64,000 nucleotides of DNA, from positions 54,090,923 to 54,154,922 of the forward strand of contig CAXKWD010000002.1 in NCBI GenBank assembly GCA_964059195.1. The letters are read 5' to 3'. Position numbers and translations under genes: made by a program. The notes beneath the pieces were generated by a model, which made no database searches, was not told where the DNA came from, and worked only from the letters and a program-made list of their open reading frames with translations. The DNA is from Ectobius pallidus (taxonomy: Eukaryota; Arthropoda; Insecta; Blattodea; Ectobiidae). Of the stretch, positions 56,401-64,000 are shown in pieces. The number at the start of each line of letters is the position of its first letter. Positions within the stretch are counted from its first letter, which is position 1.

Positions 56401-58680
56401 GCCAGGCGGCTTCCTTTCATTAGGAGAAAAAGTTTGCTGACAGCTTTATTTTTACCACACTAATCAGAAATGAAAATCTAAGCTACTCATCAACTCTGTG
56501 TGGACTGAAACGCAAGGTTGCAAAATTTAGTTACAGTAAACAATAACATGTATGAATTTATTAAAGCGAAGGAAGAACTGAGGTCAGTGACAACAATGAG
56601 AGAATGTTGCATTGTTGCTTTTGTTTTGGAAAGCAGAAGCCAAGACTGATTTAGTCAGATCAATTAACATAAAGAAACATTCCTTTGAAGCCACCTGGGT
56701 ATGTAAAGAAAAACTCTACTATACATTCAGTTTCTTCCTAAAAAATGCAAAATATAAGAACCTAAAATAGCCTAATATTTACTGGTTACTGCATATGGAA
56801 AACATAATGTTTGAACAATTATGGTATGATATCACATGGCATCAATCCTGACCAACAGAGAAGGACCATCTGTGCGGAATTGCTTGCTCGTTATGAGGCT
56901 CGTGGTGACAATTTTCTGTCAAACATTGTCACAGGCAATGAAACATGGGTTCATCTTTTCGAACCAGAAACAAAATGGCAATCCATGGAGTGGCACCACA
57001 CCAACTCTCCTTTGAAGAAAAAGTTCAGCTGGTAAAGTCATGGCTACGTTCTTCTGGGACTCTGAAGGGGTTATTCTGTTTTATATCCTCTCATGGTGGA
57101 ACGATCAACTCTGAAGTGTATTGTGCTACTCTAAGGAAATTGAAGAAACGACTTCAGCATGTTCGTCGCCACAAAAATGCAAACAAACTTCTCATTCTCC
57201 ATGATAACGCAACCTCACACAAGTCTGCGCACCCAAGAGGAGCTCACAAAACTTCAGTGGACTGTTCTTCCTCATCCACCCTACGGCCCGGATTTTGCAC
57301 CTTCTGGCTTCCATCTGTTTGGCCCGATGAAGGATGCACTTCGCAGGAAGCACTTCGTGGATGATGGGGATGTTATTGATGCAGCAAGACGTTGGCTCTG
57401 ACCAGTAGAGTGGTACTTGCAGGCATACAGGCCCTCCCATTAGGGTGGCGTAAGGCTGTAGCATTGAATGGAGATTATGCTGAAATGTAGGGTTTTGTAG
57501 CCAAAAGATTGGGGAATAATACGAGGGCGGTTCGTAAAGTAAGTTCCGATATTTTTTTCAGAAAACCCTTTATTGTAGGGACTTTTATTACACACCAGTG
57601 AACAGTACACCTTTCAGCTATTTTTCAACATAATTTCCGCTAACATTCAGACATTTGTCATACCACTTCACAAGCTTCGAAATTCCTTCTGCATAAAACT
57701 CTGCCGCCTGTTCGTGTAGCCGCCCGCTGACGCTCTCCTTGAGCTCCTCATCCGTTTGAAACCGCTGCGATCCGACAGTCCAACAAATTTGTGGAAAATG
57801 CTCTGAGAGTGGGGACATGGTGAAACGGAGATTCTCTCTGACCACTTCATCCACTTTTGCAACAAGTTCATCATTCACAACAGACGGTCGGCCACTTCGT
57901 TCCTCATCATGGACGTTAGTGCGTCCGTCACGAATTTCACGACCTCAACGTTGAACCATAGTGTCACTCATAATGTTCCCGTACACTTCAGTAATCTCAC
58001 GATGAATTGCTGCTGGTGCCATTTGTTTTGTCCACAGAAATCGTATTAATCCACCTACCTCACTCTTAGCGGGATCTCTTATCGCTGCGCACATTTCAAA
58101 CGCCTGTATTGTTGAGATAAATGGCCGAAAACAATCTCACAGTTATACTGCCGTGACCGTAATGAACCAAGCTACACAACGGAACACAGTTCGCGATGCT
58201 AGCGCCACTCATTCGCGTGTTGTGAGAGAACGGAACTTACTTTACGAACCGCCCTAGTATGTTGTATTTGAATCCTGAATAAAACCAACCTGCTTTAAGA
58301 AAAAAAAAAAGGTGTTGCATTACTTATTGAATGGCTTTCGTAGTTGTTAGTACTTTACAGAAAAAAAAAAATGTAAGTTATGCAAAGCTTATGGTAACCT
58401 TGTACTATAGGCATAAAATTTCCATGTTTTTTGTGTACCTAGGTAGGTCTGAACCTACAACTGAAAATACTTATTTTGCAGGAGGCAGTAATAAAGGTGC
58501 TGCTGTGGCAATGCTCGGTGACGCATCTGGTTGTGGTTTTGGATCAGTCAAAGGTGTGGTTCGGTTTGTACAGACAGATGATAGTACATGTGTGGTGGAT
58601 GGAACTCTGGATGGCTTGAACCCTGGTCTTCATGGATTGCACATTCACGAGTGTGGTGACATTTCACAAGGATGTGACAG
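47408..58680 (+). CDS. Ccs: Copper chaperone for superoxide dismutase (CCS), 5' three exons
   Basis: CCS loads copper into Cu/Zn superoxide dismutase in the cytosol. Exons: 47408-47422, 55952-56150, 58482-58680. Domain 1 is an Atx1-like metal-binding fold: IEFAVQMTCQQCVSKIKESL carries the MTCxxC copper site, followed by GIENVDVSLENETVLVET and RRAVLKGYG, all typical of CCS. Domain 2, the SOD1-like part, starts with GAAVAMLG and continues to LHGLHIHECGDISQGCD, with the HxH pair. The SOD-like remainder and the CxC domain 3 are not in the window; the gene runs off the right edge. Introns hold a LINE, a 3.25-kb transposon and three mariner relatives. Domain exons are certain; exon 1 is less so. 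Confidence 0.9.
47632..48636. mobile_element. TIR element with 8-bp TSD (AATTAAAC), about 1 kb, with SINE inside
   Basis: The ends GG(G/C)A(A/T)AAACCAAATATCG, then GGTGC(C/T)AAATAGGCTCC, pair in opposite orientation. The octamer AATTAAAC flanks both sides. Starting with GG and an 8-bp duplication, it could be Merlin- or MULE-like; not assigned. It carries SINE sequence at 48165-48285 and lies in Ccs intron 1. Confidence 0.7.
48165..48285 (-). repeat. tRNA-derived SINE head
   Basis: Minus strand: box A TGGTGTAGTGGTTAAGGCG, box B GGATCGAATCCCCG, then TAGGAATAGGTCCCAAATAG. Not a functional tRNA: no matching acceptor stem. Confidence 0.72.
49044..49157. repeat. Tandem repeat, unit about 37 bp
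   Basis: About three units of CGAGAGTGCCCCTTGTACCA followed by AATATTAAAAAT. Reverse-oriented copies of the unit (TATTTGGTACAAGGGGCA) occur at 48398-48453. Confidence 0.88.
49773..50270. mobile_element. TIR element, CAGTGAGTC ends, TA TSD
   Basis: The ends CAGTGAGTCTCAGACAGATT and, reversed, CAGTGAGTCTCAGGCAGATG continue GGTGCCGC. TA flanks both sides. A short frame inside (MPKMCGCRRRTLPASPVIR) parallels peptides in the related copies at 42440 and 44390. Nested in the 3.25-kb element. Confidence 0.85.
50478..50690 (+). repeat. SINE body, headless copy
   Basis: Same body as the SINE at 31296-31605 in the other orientation (GGTCGACTCAGCCTCTAACA, GGGTAAAGGCGGCC, GGGCCTCCATGGCC), without the tRNA-like head. 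Confidence 0.82.
50914..51170 (-). pseudogene. Transposase remnant (KRYMLMTLKEA region)
   Basis: The reading from about 51165 gives VQKRYMLMTLKEANALFFET, followed by VDFLYFAVCKGYERWNKV. A basic K-R-Y/L-x-L-x-x-L-K-E stretch then F-x-x-F/L resembles the middle of an uncharacterised transposase-like family. Short and broken. Confidence 0.42.
53170..53570. repeat. Repeat with recurring GGGTGGGACA word
   Basis: The word appears at 53183, 53371 and 53556, about 186 bp apart, in AT-rich sequence. This resembles the internal motif reuse of the 4-bp-TSD elements, but I cannot pair termini. Confidence 0.4.
53638..53864. mobile_element. Short TIR element related to the GGCTCC family
   Basis: The left end GGGGAAAAAATAGTTTTACG continues into CTGCACCCTAGGCTCC. 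The right end, reversed, is GGGGCAAAAGATAGATTTAT and continues into GCTGCACCCC. AAATT lies next to both ends. Related ends occur at 43762 and, reversed, at 45885. Confidence 0.6.
53870..54840. other. Ccs intron sequence, nothing recognised
   Basis: AT-rich with short frames only; no paired termini or splice-supported exon. Confidence 0.5.
54849..55525 (+). mobile_element. Internally deleted mariner relative, 677 bp
   Basis: TIRs CGAGGGGTATTCCGAAAGTA are identical at both ends for more than 20 bp, with TA at 54847-54848 and 55526-55527. On the plus strand the transposase C terminus survives at about 55298-55427 (QFLASQGTEFYHSGF, VRYDKCLNVAGDYVEK, stop). The catalytic core is deleted. Confidence 0.88.
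55952..56150 (+). CDS. Ccs: Ccs exon 2: Atx1-like copper-binding domain
   Basis: Acceptor TACTTTTGCAG at 55951; 66 codons plus one base; donor GGAG|GTACCA. Encodes the MTCQQC copper site and ends KGYG, with a Gly codon split with the next exon. Confidence 0.88.
56160..56800. other. Ccs intron sequence, nothing recognised
   Basis: Begins right after the donor at 56150. No repeat ends seen. Confidence 0.5.
56835..57489 (+). pseudogene. Degenerate mariner transposase (C-terminal two thirds)
   Basis: Frames at 56835-57035, 57040-57230 and 57230-57401 give DQQRRTICAELLARYEARGD, GNETWVHLFEPETKWQSMEW, INSEVYCATLRKLKKRLQ, LLILHDNATSHKS and PPYGPDFAPSGFHLF, with a C terminus LNGDYAEM at 57489. Two of three catalytic acids are replaced (GDETW is GNETW; PSD is PSG) and there are at least two frameshifts. 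No TIRs found. An old, dead copy unrelated to the adjacent element. Confidence 0.88.
57522..58257 (-). mobile_element. Internally deleted mariner relative, 736 bp
   Basis: The TIR C(G/T)AGGGCGGTTCGTAAAGTA continues to GTTCCG, with TA at 57520-57521 and 58258-58259. On the minus strand the N-terminal DNA-binding part (IHREITEVYG, GRTNVHDEERSGRPSVVNDE) is joined directly to the C terminus (FYAEGISKLVKWYDKCLN, VSGNYVEK); the catalytic core is missing. Confidence 0.9.
58482..58680 (+). CDS. Ccs: Ccs exon 3: first part of SOD-like domain
   Basis: Acceptor TTATTTTGCAG; GA completes the split Gly codon, then GSNKGAAVAMLGDASG, VKGVVRFVQTDD, LDGLNPGLHGLHIHECGD. Donor ACAG|GTGTGT after the CD codons, in phase 2. 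The next exon should supply the Cys-Gly and zinc loop; I do not find it before 64000. Confidence 0.9.
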
Positions 58681-59299
58681 GTGTGTTGATTCTTTAATTT
58701 TTTTTATAGTAGCATTGGACAGTTTTGAATAATGCAGGCTCCATTTTTGCAAGTGCATTACAGTAAAATTTTACAAATCGGAAGCTTGAAAAAAGTTAAG
58801 AAGAATTCAAATTTTAGTTTAATTAAAATATTAGTCTCTATAATTAATTTATTTCTTTAGTCTTATTTTTGAATAACATAGCTAATTCATGCAAGTAACA
58901 ACTTGTAATACTTTTTTCAACTCAAATTTTTCAGCAGTTTTGCAAAACATTTTGTCCAACTTATGTTAAGTAGCTCTCTCCCCAGTCAGCTGTCAGAACT
59001 TAGGTGAAGGTGGGAAGAAAGCTCGTTGAAAGATGTTCTAGGTAATATACCGGTACCCTTGAACAACGAAGTAGTGAATGTTTTCTTTATGTTTATTTCT
59101 ATTATTAAGGACCTGAAACATAAAAAAATTCAAGGATGAGCCATGTAAAAATTTCACCAACAAACCTGTTTATAACCCGAAGGTCTCTTACCCTTTCACT
59201 GCTACAGCCATGTATATCCATCAGCATGCATCAGTGATGGCTGGCATCTTTATCTACTTCCTGACACCACAGTTCCTTGTTATCGTAAATGTGCTGCCA

Positions 59300-61225
59300 T
59301 CTGTGTAAATGTGTTTTCACCATAGGCCAAATTTACAAATACGTCATACTGGATTATTTTCATAAACATCGTGACAATTACAAGTCAGTATCTCACGTAT
59401 ATAACACACGAAGGAATCAATTTAATTTATTACTTGAACCAAAAAATGTTACAACTGCTGGAGCTAAGCACTGTTCAAGTTTTGGCCCAAGACTATTCAA
59501 TTCATTTATTACCTACCATCCTGATCTAAATAGCTTAAACAACAAACAATTTAGGTCTAAAATTAGAAAATTTATATAATTATTACTTCTGTTTTCTACT
59601 ATTACTGTTATAACATTTTTCATATTAAACTTTAAAATTTGGATAGAACTTAATTTCTTTGTTTTTTACTAAAATTTGAACAAATAAATTGTTATGTATT
59701 ATTATTGTATTACCTCGTACCTTTGTATTGTAAATAGCCTAGAACATGTTCTAACCTTTTATACATAATATTTTGTCATACTTCTCCAAATTATGTATTG
59801 TTTTAAGTAATTATTTAGTATAAGTTTTTCTAATATGGGTGATTCTTCAAATACGGGAAAATTTGCGTTCCGGAGTGATATTTCCCTTCAAATTCAACTT
59901 TAAAAAAAAAATTAAAATAGAAGTTTGTTTCTACTAGTTCCATACTACAACTATCAGTTTGAAATGTCACTAACTTTAAATTCTGATATTCCAAAACGAA
60001 TTTAATTCAATGAAATGTCATCCACATGCCCTGTCCCAAACCTCGGTTTTGTATATTCTAATACATTTTTTCCATAAAACAAAATGTTATTTCCTTTTCA
60101 ACTTTTTTCCTGTCAATGAGTATGAATGGGTGAAGAATATTAACCCCTAAAAAATAAAATGAAATAAAATTGTCACCCCACCTAATGAACATAAAGAATG
60201 TCCCAAGGGTTTTTGGTCATCCACATGGCTGAAAAGAATGGAATTTTTTCTGCAGAAATGAGAAATTTGTAAAACTGGCAACAGTGTTAGAAAGCCAACA
60301 GGGCAGCTTGTGGTTGAATTGTAAGGTTGAATTTTGCTTGCTTACAAACAGTTTGGGATTAACAAAGGACTTTGTATCATTTTCAAGGAAAACGTTTTTA
60401 TTCCCCGTCATTAACATGGCTTCTAGAAAGTAGGCAGAAAGTGAATATTAAGTAATTTTGATTATGCACTATGATAAACCTTCCAATTCAAAGTACCTGA
60501 CTGAAGTTGAGCCTACAGAGGTTTAGAAATGGCTTGCTGAGACCACTTAAACTCCTTTTTTGTCATCCACATGCCTGATTTTTGTGTCATCCACATGTCT
60601 CTTGAAGGGGTATGTGGATGACTCTCAAGTCATGTAGATGATAAATGTAGGATACTATTGTGTTTGCGGTGTCTGTGACCTGTACTTAAGATCTTAAAAC
60701 TGATTAAATGAATTTCTGCTTGATTCCCCCCTCCCCCAAAACCATAAAAACACAGTCTCGTTAAAATTACATTAATTCCAGAGTATGCACACAAATTTGC
60801 AAATTTGATGCAAAATCAACTGAAGTATGCTGAGAAAAATATGAAATCACATAAAGAAAAGCAGATTGTTGCCAAAGTTAGTCATTAATGTGGCCTTCTG
60901 CCATCCACATGTACACGGATGTCATCCACATGGCTTTAAAAAAATAAATAAATTAAAATAAATAAAAATATAAACATTTAAGCTCTGCTGGTGTCATATT
61001 ATAATCAAGTAACCCCTGAAGTATTTTTGTGATTTTTTTGAGAATTTTTAAACAAAGTAAAAAATTTGGATTTTACACACTCCAAATTTTCCCGTATTTG
61101 AAGAATCACCCATATATTGAACTGAACCACCCCCGAACACAAGCTCTGCTTCTTCGGGTGGTGTATCAACTTTTGTATGTATTTTTCGTGTAATTTGGAA
61201 CAATAAATTGTAATTGTAATCTGGA
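59300..61225 (+). mobile_element. LINE 3' end, split by a TIR element
   Basis: A plus-strand frame to 59579 (HVYNTRRNQFNLLLEP, AGAKHCSSFGPRLFNSF, FRSKIRKFI, stop) is the C terminus of a LINE reverse-transcriptase ORF. The 3' UTR runs to 59836 and, after the inserted element, resumes at 61112 with ACACAAGCTCTGCTTCTTCG and ends with TTGTAATTGTAAT repeats. Confidence 0.75.
59837..61111. mobile_element. TIR element with ATAT 4-bp TSD, recurring CATCCACATG
   Basis: TIRs GGGTGATTCTTCAAATACGG continue to GAAAATTTG; ATAT flanks at 59833-59836 and 61112-61115. Inside, (T)CATCCACATG occurs at least six times (about 60019, 60219, 60563, 60588, 60902, 60921), with a diverged reverse-orientation copy near 60608. 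No transposase recognised. Inserted in a LINE 3' UTR. Confidence 0.88.
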
Positions 61226-62800
61226 GATAAATATTTCAGGTGATGTATTGCACCATCCATTACAACACAGGTTCTCTTTATCTGCTGTGTTGTGGCAACA
61301 TGTAGCTCAAGAGTAGCTTAAAGCAGTCTAAACTTCAAGAAATATGAGCCGTGTTCTTGTTTCAGATGAATCTGAGTAATTATTTGCAATTATTTGTCCA
61401 TTTATAATTACAAAATAAATTTGCAAATTCAGCACCACCAGTTAGCACAGTAAATAAGTTAGCAGGGAAAGATTAACACCCATCAGAAAGTCTCTCTTCC
61501 CCCTCCCCACAAAAAAACTTTGTGGTTATAATCTAGTTTGTACAGTATCGTCCTGCAAAAACATTGCACAAAAAAATAAGAATTGTGAAATTTTCCAGAA
61601 GAATTAAATTCACAAAATTTAGGTAAATTTTGCAATCTTATATTAGTCATTTTATTGTTTACAAGCAGGTGCCTCTGGCTTCACCCACGATAATTAATTC
61701 AAAGATTAAAAATTAAGAACAAAATATGGACTTTGAATTTGTTGAATTTGTTTAATAAAATAATTAAGACCTTACATTTATTAACACTTGCATGGTTGGT
61801 TGGTTGGTTGCTAATGCCCAGCATGTTGGAGCTATTCCATTAGCTGTCTTGCTTCCCAGTAGTATATAGATAAGTCTGAGCTGTGTAATGCTCTGCAGTG
61901 TAGTAGGTGCTCGTTGTCCATAACAGATTCTTGTTGGTCACAAAGAACACATTTTGGAGAGGCGTGCAAAACATTCATAAACTAAATGATTAATAATTAC
62001 AATGAAACAGATAAAAATCCGGCTTTGGAGTGCATTCCACGATTAGAAGGCGCTGCTTGGGAAAAACGGTCTCAGGTTTGAGATTCCTGGCCCAGAAAAC
62101 CCCTGCATAGTGAGTTCCGTCCGAATCAATCTATGTTGGCCCATGTAGGTCTACATTCATTATCCCTCTTCCATTTATTTTGAAAATTTCAGATGTCTGT
62201 GTGCCTTGACATTATAAACAAACAAACCGACCATGGTGAGCTCACAAAATTGAAGCGATCGATAATTCCATGTGATATATTGAAAAAATTGTGATGCTTT
62301 CATTTCTGAGTTGTTATAAAAAAAATCAAAGCCACCTGCAATTGATTTGATAATTAAAATGTATTACCGAAAACTGATGTTTCGATAGCGTAAAAAATTC
62401 ACATTTTCTGCCAGTTTTTCACACAAAAACAAAAATTAAAAATTCGGCTTCACCTGCATTCAACAACCCTTATGTTTAAAATTTCAGATCTCTGCGTGCA
62501 GTAGATTTTGCTGGGCATTGTGCACAGACAGACAAACACTTTCTCTTATTATTATAGTCAGTACTAAAAGTAGGCTGCAAGTTTCTGCAAGAAATGTTCT
62601 AATTTATTCTGTCAGTAGTTAATGAACAATTAACTTAAGTGAATTGATAAGAATGTCGAAGTTGCAGCTGAGAAACGCAACGAAGTAATAGTTAATCAAA
62701 GAACTTCTTATTAATGACCACTGCCTTCTTTAAAGCAAACATAACAAAGGAGTAGTTAATCAATGAACTTCAAACTTTGTTAGTGACCACCGCCTGCTCA
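61226..62800. other. Right-end intron/intergenic sequence with faint retroelement tails
   Basis: Phrases like AAAATTTCAGAT(C/G)TCTG and GACAGACAAAC (61670-62550) recall the 3' tails of RTE-type LINEs. Nothing coding. No further Ccs exon found. Confidence 0.35.
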
Positions 62801-62863
62801 AACCAAACATATGAACAAGACCTTTTCAGAACGAGAAGGCAATGGCTGTGATGCTGCACTACT

Positions 62864-62900
62864 GCTGCTGCTGCTGCTATTATTATTATTATTGTTGTTG

Positions 62901-62944
<44 letters not shown>

Positions 62945-62965
62945 GTTATTGTTACTGCTACTACT
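62864..62965. repeat. Compound trinucleotide microsatellite (CTG/ATT/GTT)
   Basis: About 100 bp of CTG, ATT and GTT triplets. Confidence 0.95.
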
Positions 62966-63432
62966 TATTGTTGTTATCATTATTTTTATCAAGGCCCACC
63001 TGAATGAGAAGATTTGCTTATACAGTTTGTTCTTCCTGTATATGTCTCGATCGCTGGGAAACATGTCTTGCATCATCCAGTTCTAATCTCCGTAGTCTGA
63101 CTTGATTCGACTCATTTTCTCGCACAGATGGTATTGTTCTGGCTTTTCTGGACTTCCTAGTTTGGCCATAGCTATACTAAATCCAATATCAACAAGGAAG
63201 GTATTGGTTATTACCACAATCCATTAAAATGACCACTGTTATGTAACTGCTATAGTTCTAGGTCCTTTCTGAGTATAAAAACTATTGTGTAGGCCTGTGC
63301 AAAATTTCAGCTGTATCAGTTCCACAGTTTTTGCATGATAGAGCAAGGAACGGTGTGTCAGTAACTACTATATATATTGGACCATTAACTGTTAATGAAT
63401 GATTAAAAGTGTAGATGTAACCCACCCTAAAT

Positions 63433-63778
63433 TAGGGTGGCCAGACATCCGGCTTTTGGCCGGACTGTAAGGCTTCTTGCTAAGCAGTCCTCCATCTGGT
63501 GCGGCTTTATGCTGGACGTTGATTTGTCCCCCTTTTCGAGACTCTGATGGATCGGTAAAGCATATTAATAAAATTTGTATTTTCCCGTATGTTCCTGCCA
63601 ATCCCTTTTTGCAGTGTATAATCATTTATTTTATATAAATGCAGTGATTAAGTAAAATTAGTCAGGGTTATACCATGTAATATCTTCTGTCCAGACGTCC
63701 ATGCCCGTAGTTTTATACTATGCTAGATTACCGAAGAAGTGTGTCCTCCTTTCTGACATTTTAGAAATGGCCACCCTA
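63433..63778. mobile_element. hAT MITE with perfect 8-bp TSD (CCCTAAAT)
   Basis: Termini TAGGGTGGCCAGACATCC and, reversed, TAGGGTGGCCATTTCTAAAA. CCCTAAAT at 63425-63432 and 63779-63786. A fragment of the same family lies at 1277. Confidence 0.9.
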
Positions 63779-64000
63779 CCCTAAATAGTAAAGGTATTCA
63801 TATACTTTCTTTTTAAAGAAATTGCACAAAAATCCATTTGTGAAATTCCATTTTAATAATTAAATTTAAAAAGGAAAATTCCAATAATCATGCTTTTGAT
63901 GGGTTTCAAGTTTTTTATTTTTCATAATGTAGGCCTATTAACCGAATCATTATGAAATAAGCGTTTCCTGCATTCTTACAATGTGCATTAAGCAAGCTTA

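Noticed and set aside
62798..63086. Poly-Asn and poly-Leu frames
   Set aside because: Translations of the CTG/ATT/GTT microsatellite on both strands.

Overview
The window is animal nuclear DNA. It is AT-rich, its genes are split by GT-AG introns of 1-10 kb, and intergenic and intronic space is packed with transposon copies, tRNA-derived SINEs and microsatellites. Protein families and repeat types (mariner, Penelope-like element, CR1/Jockey-type LINEs, hAT MITEs, tRNA SINEs) point to an insect. Large introns and SINE style suggest a hemimetabolous insect such as a cockroach or termite; that is inference. No prokaryotic features are present.

Three host genes can be built by joining exons at splice signals. 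(1) A THAP zinc-finger gene on the minus strand at 560-989, whose first coding exon is five codons. (2) A G2E3/PHF7-like ubiquitin ligase gene on the minus strand. Seven coding exons lie at 38597-2838, and a probable 5' untranslated exon ends at 46394. Every exon junction I read is supported by a GT donor, an AG acceptor and matching phase; the model is about 909 codons. It carries an extended PHD, a RING/PHD-type domain, a third PHD-like domain, an acidic run, two SUMO-interaction-like motifs and a glutamine-rich tail, but no HECT domain. (3) Ccs, the copper chaperone for superoxide dismutase, on the plus strand. Its exons are at 47408-47422, 55952-56150 and 58482-58680, and the rest lies beyond the right edge. 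Genes 2 and 3 start head to head about 0.8-1.0 kb apart, so 46.6-47.4 kb probably holds a shared promoter region.

Layout: 0-1 kb THAP gene; 1.3-2.6 kb hAT-type and Penelope-like fragments; 2.8-38.6 kb ligase gene, with introns holding a perfect hairpin, a Harbinger MITE, a transposon with transposase remnants, a 1.33-kb mariner, several hAT MITEs, a 3.5-kb pogo-like element and a LINE broken by three later insertions; 38.6-46.4 kb first intron, with a LINE and several TIR repeats; 46.4-47.4 kb promoter region; 47.4-58.7 kb Ccs, with a LINE split by a 3.25-kb transposon and three mariner relatives in its introns; 58.7-64 kb LINE 3' end, another inserted element, microsatellites and a hAT MITE.

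The most unusual pattern is a set of five inverted-repeat elements (starting 6822, 29001, 34371, 49287, 59837). All begin with G plus purines, all have 4-bp A/T-only target duplications (ATAT, ATAT, AATT, TTAT, ATAT), and their TIR core motif recurs inside the element. Two of them interrupt LINE reading frames, and deleting the element plus one 4-bp copy restores conserved reverse-transcriptase motifs, which fixes their boundaries. Two contain pieces of what looks like one transposase family, possibly Sola-like.
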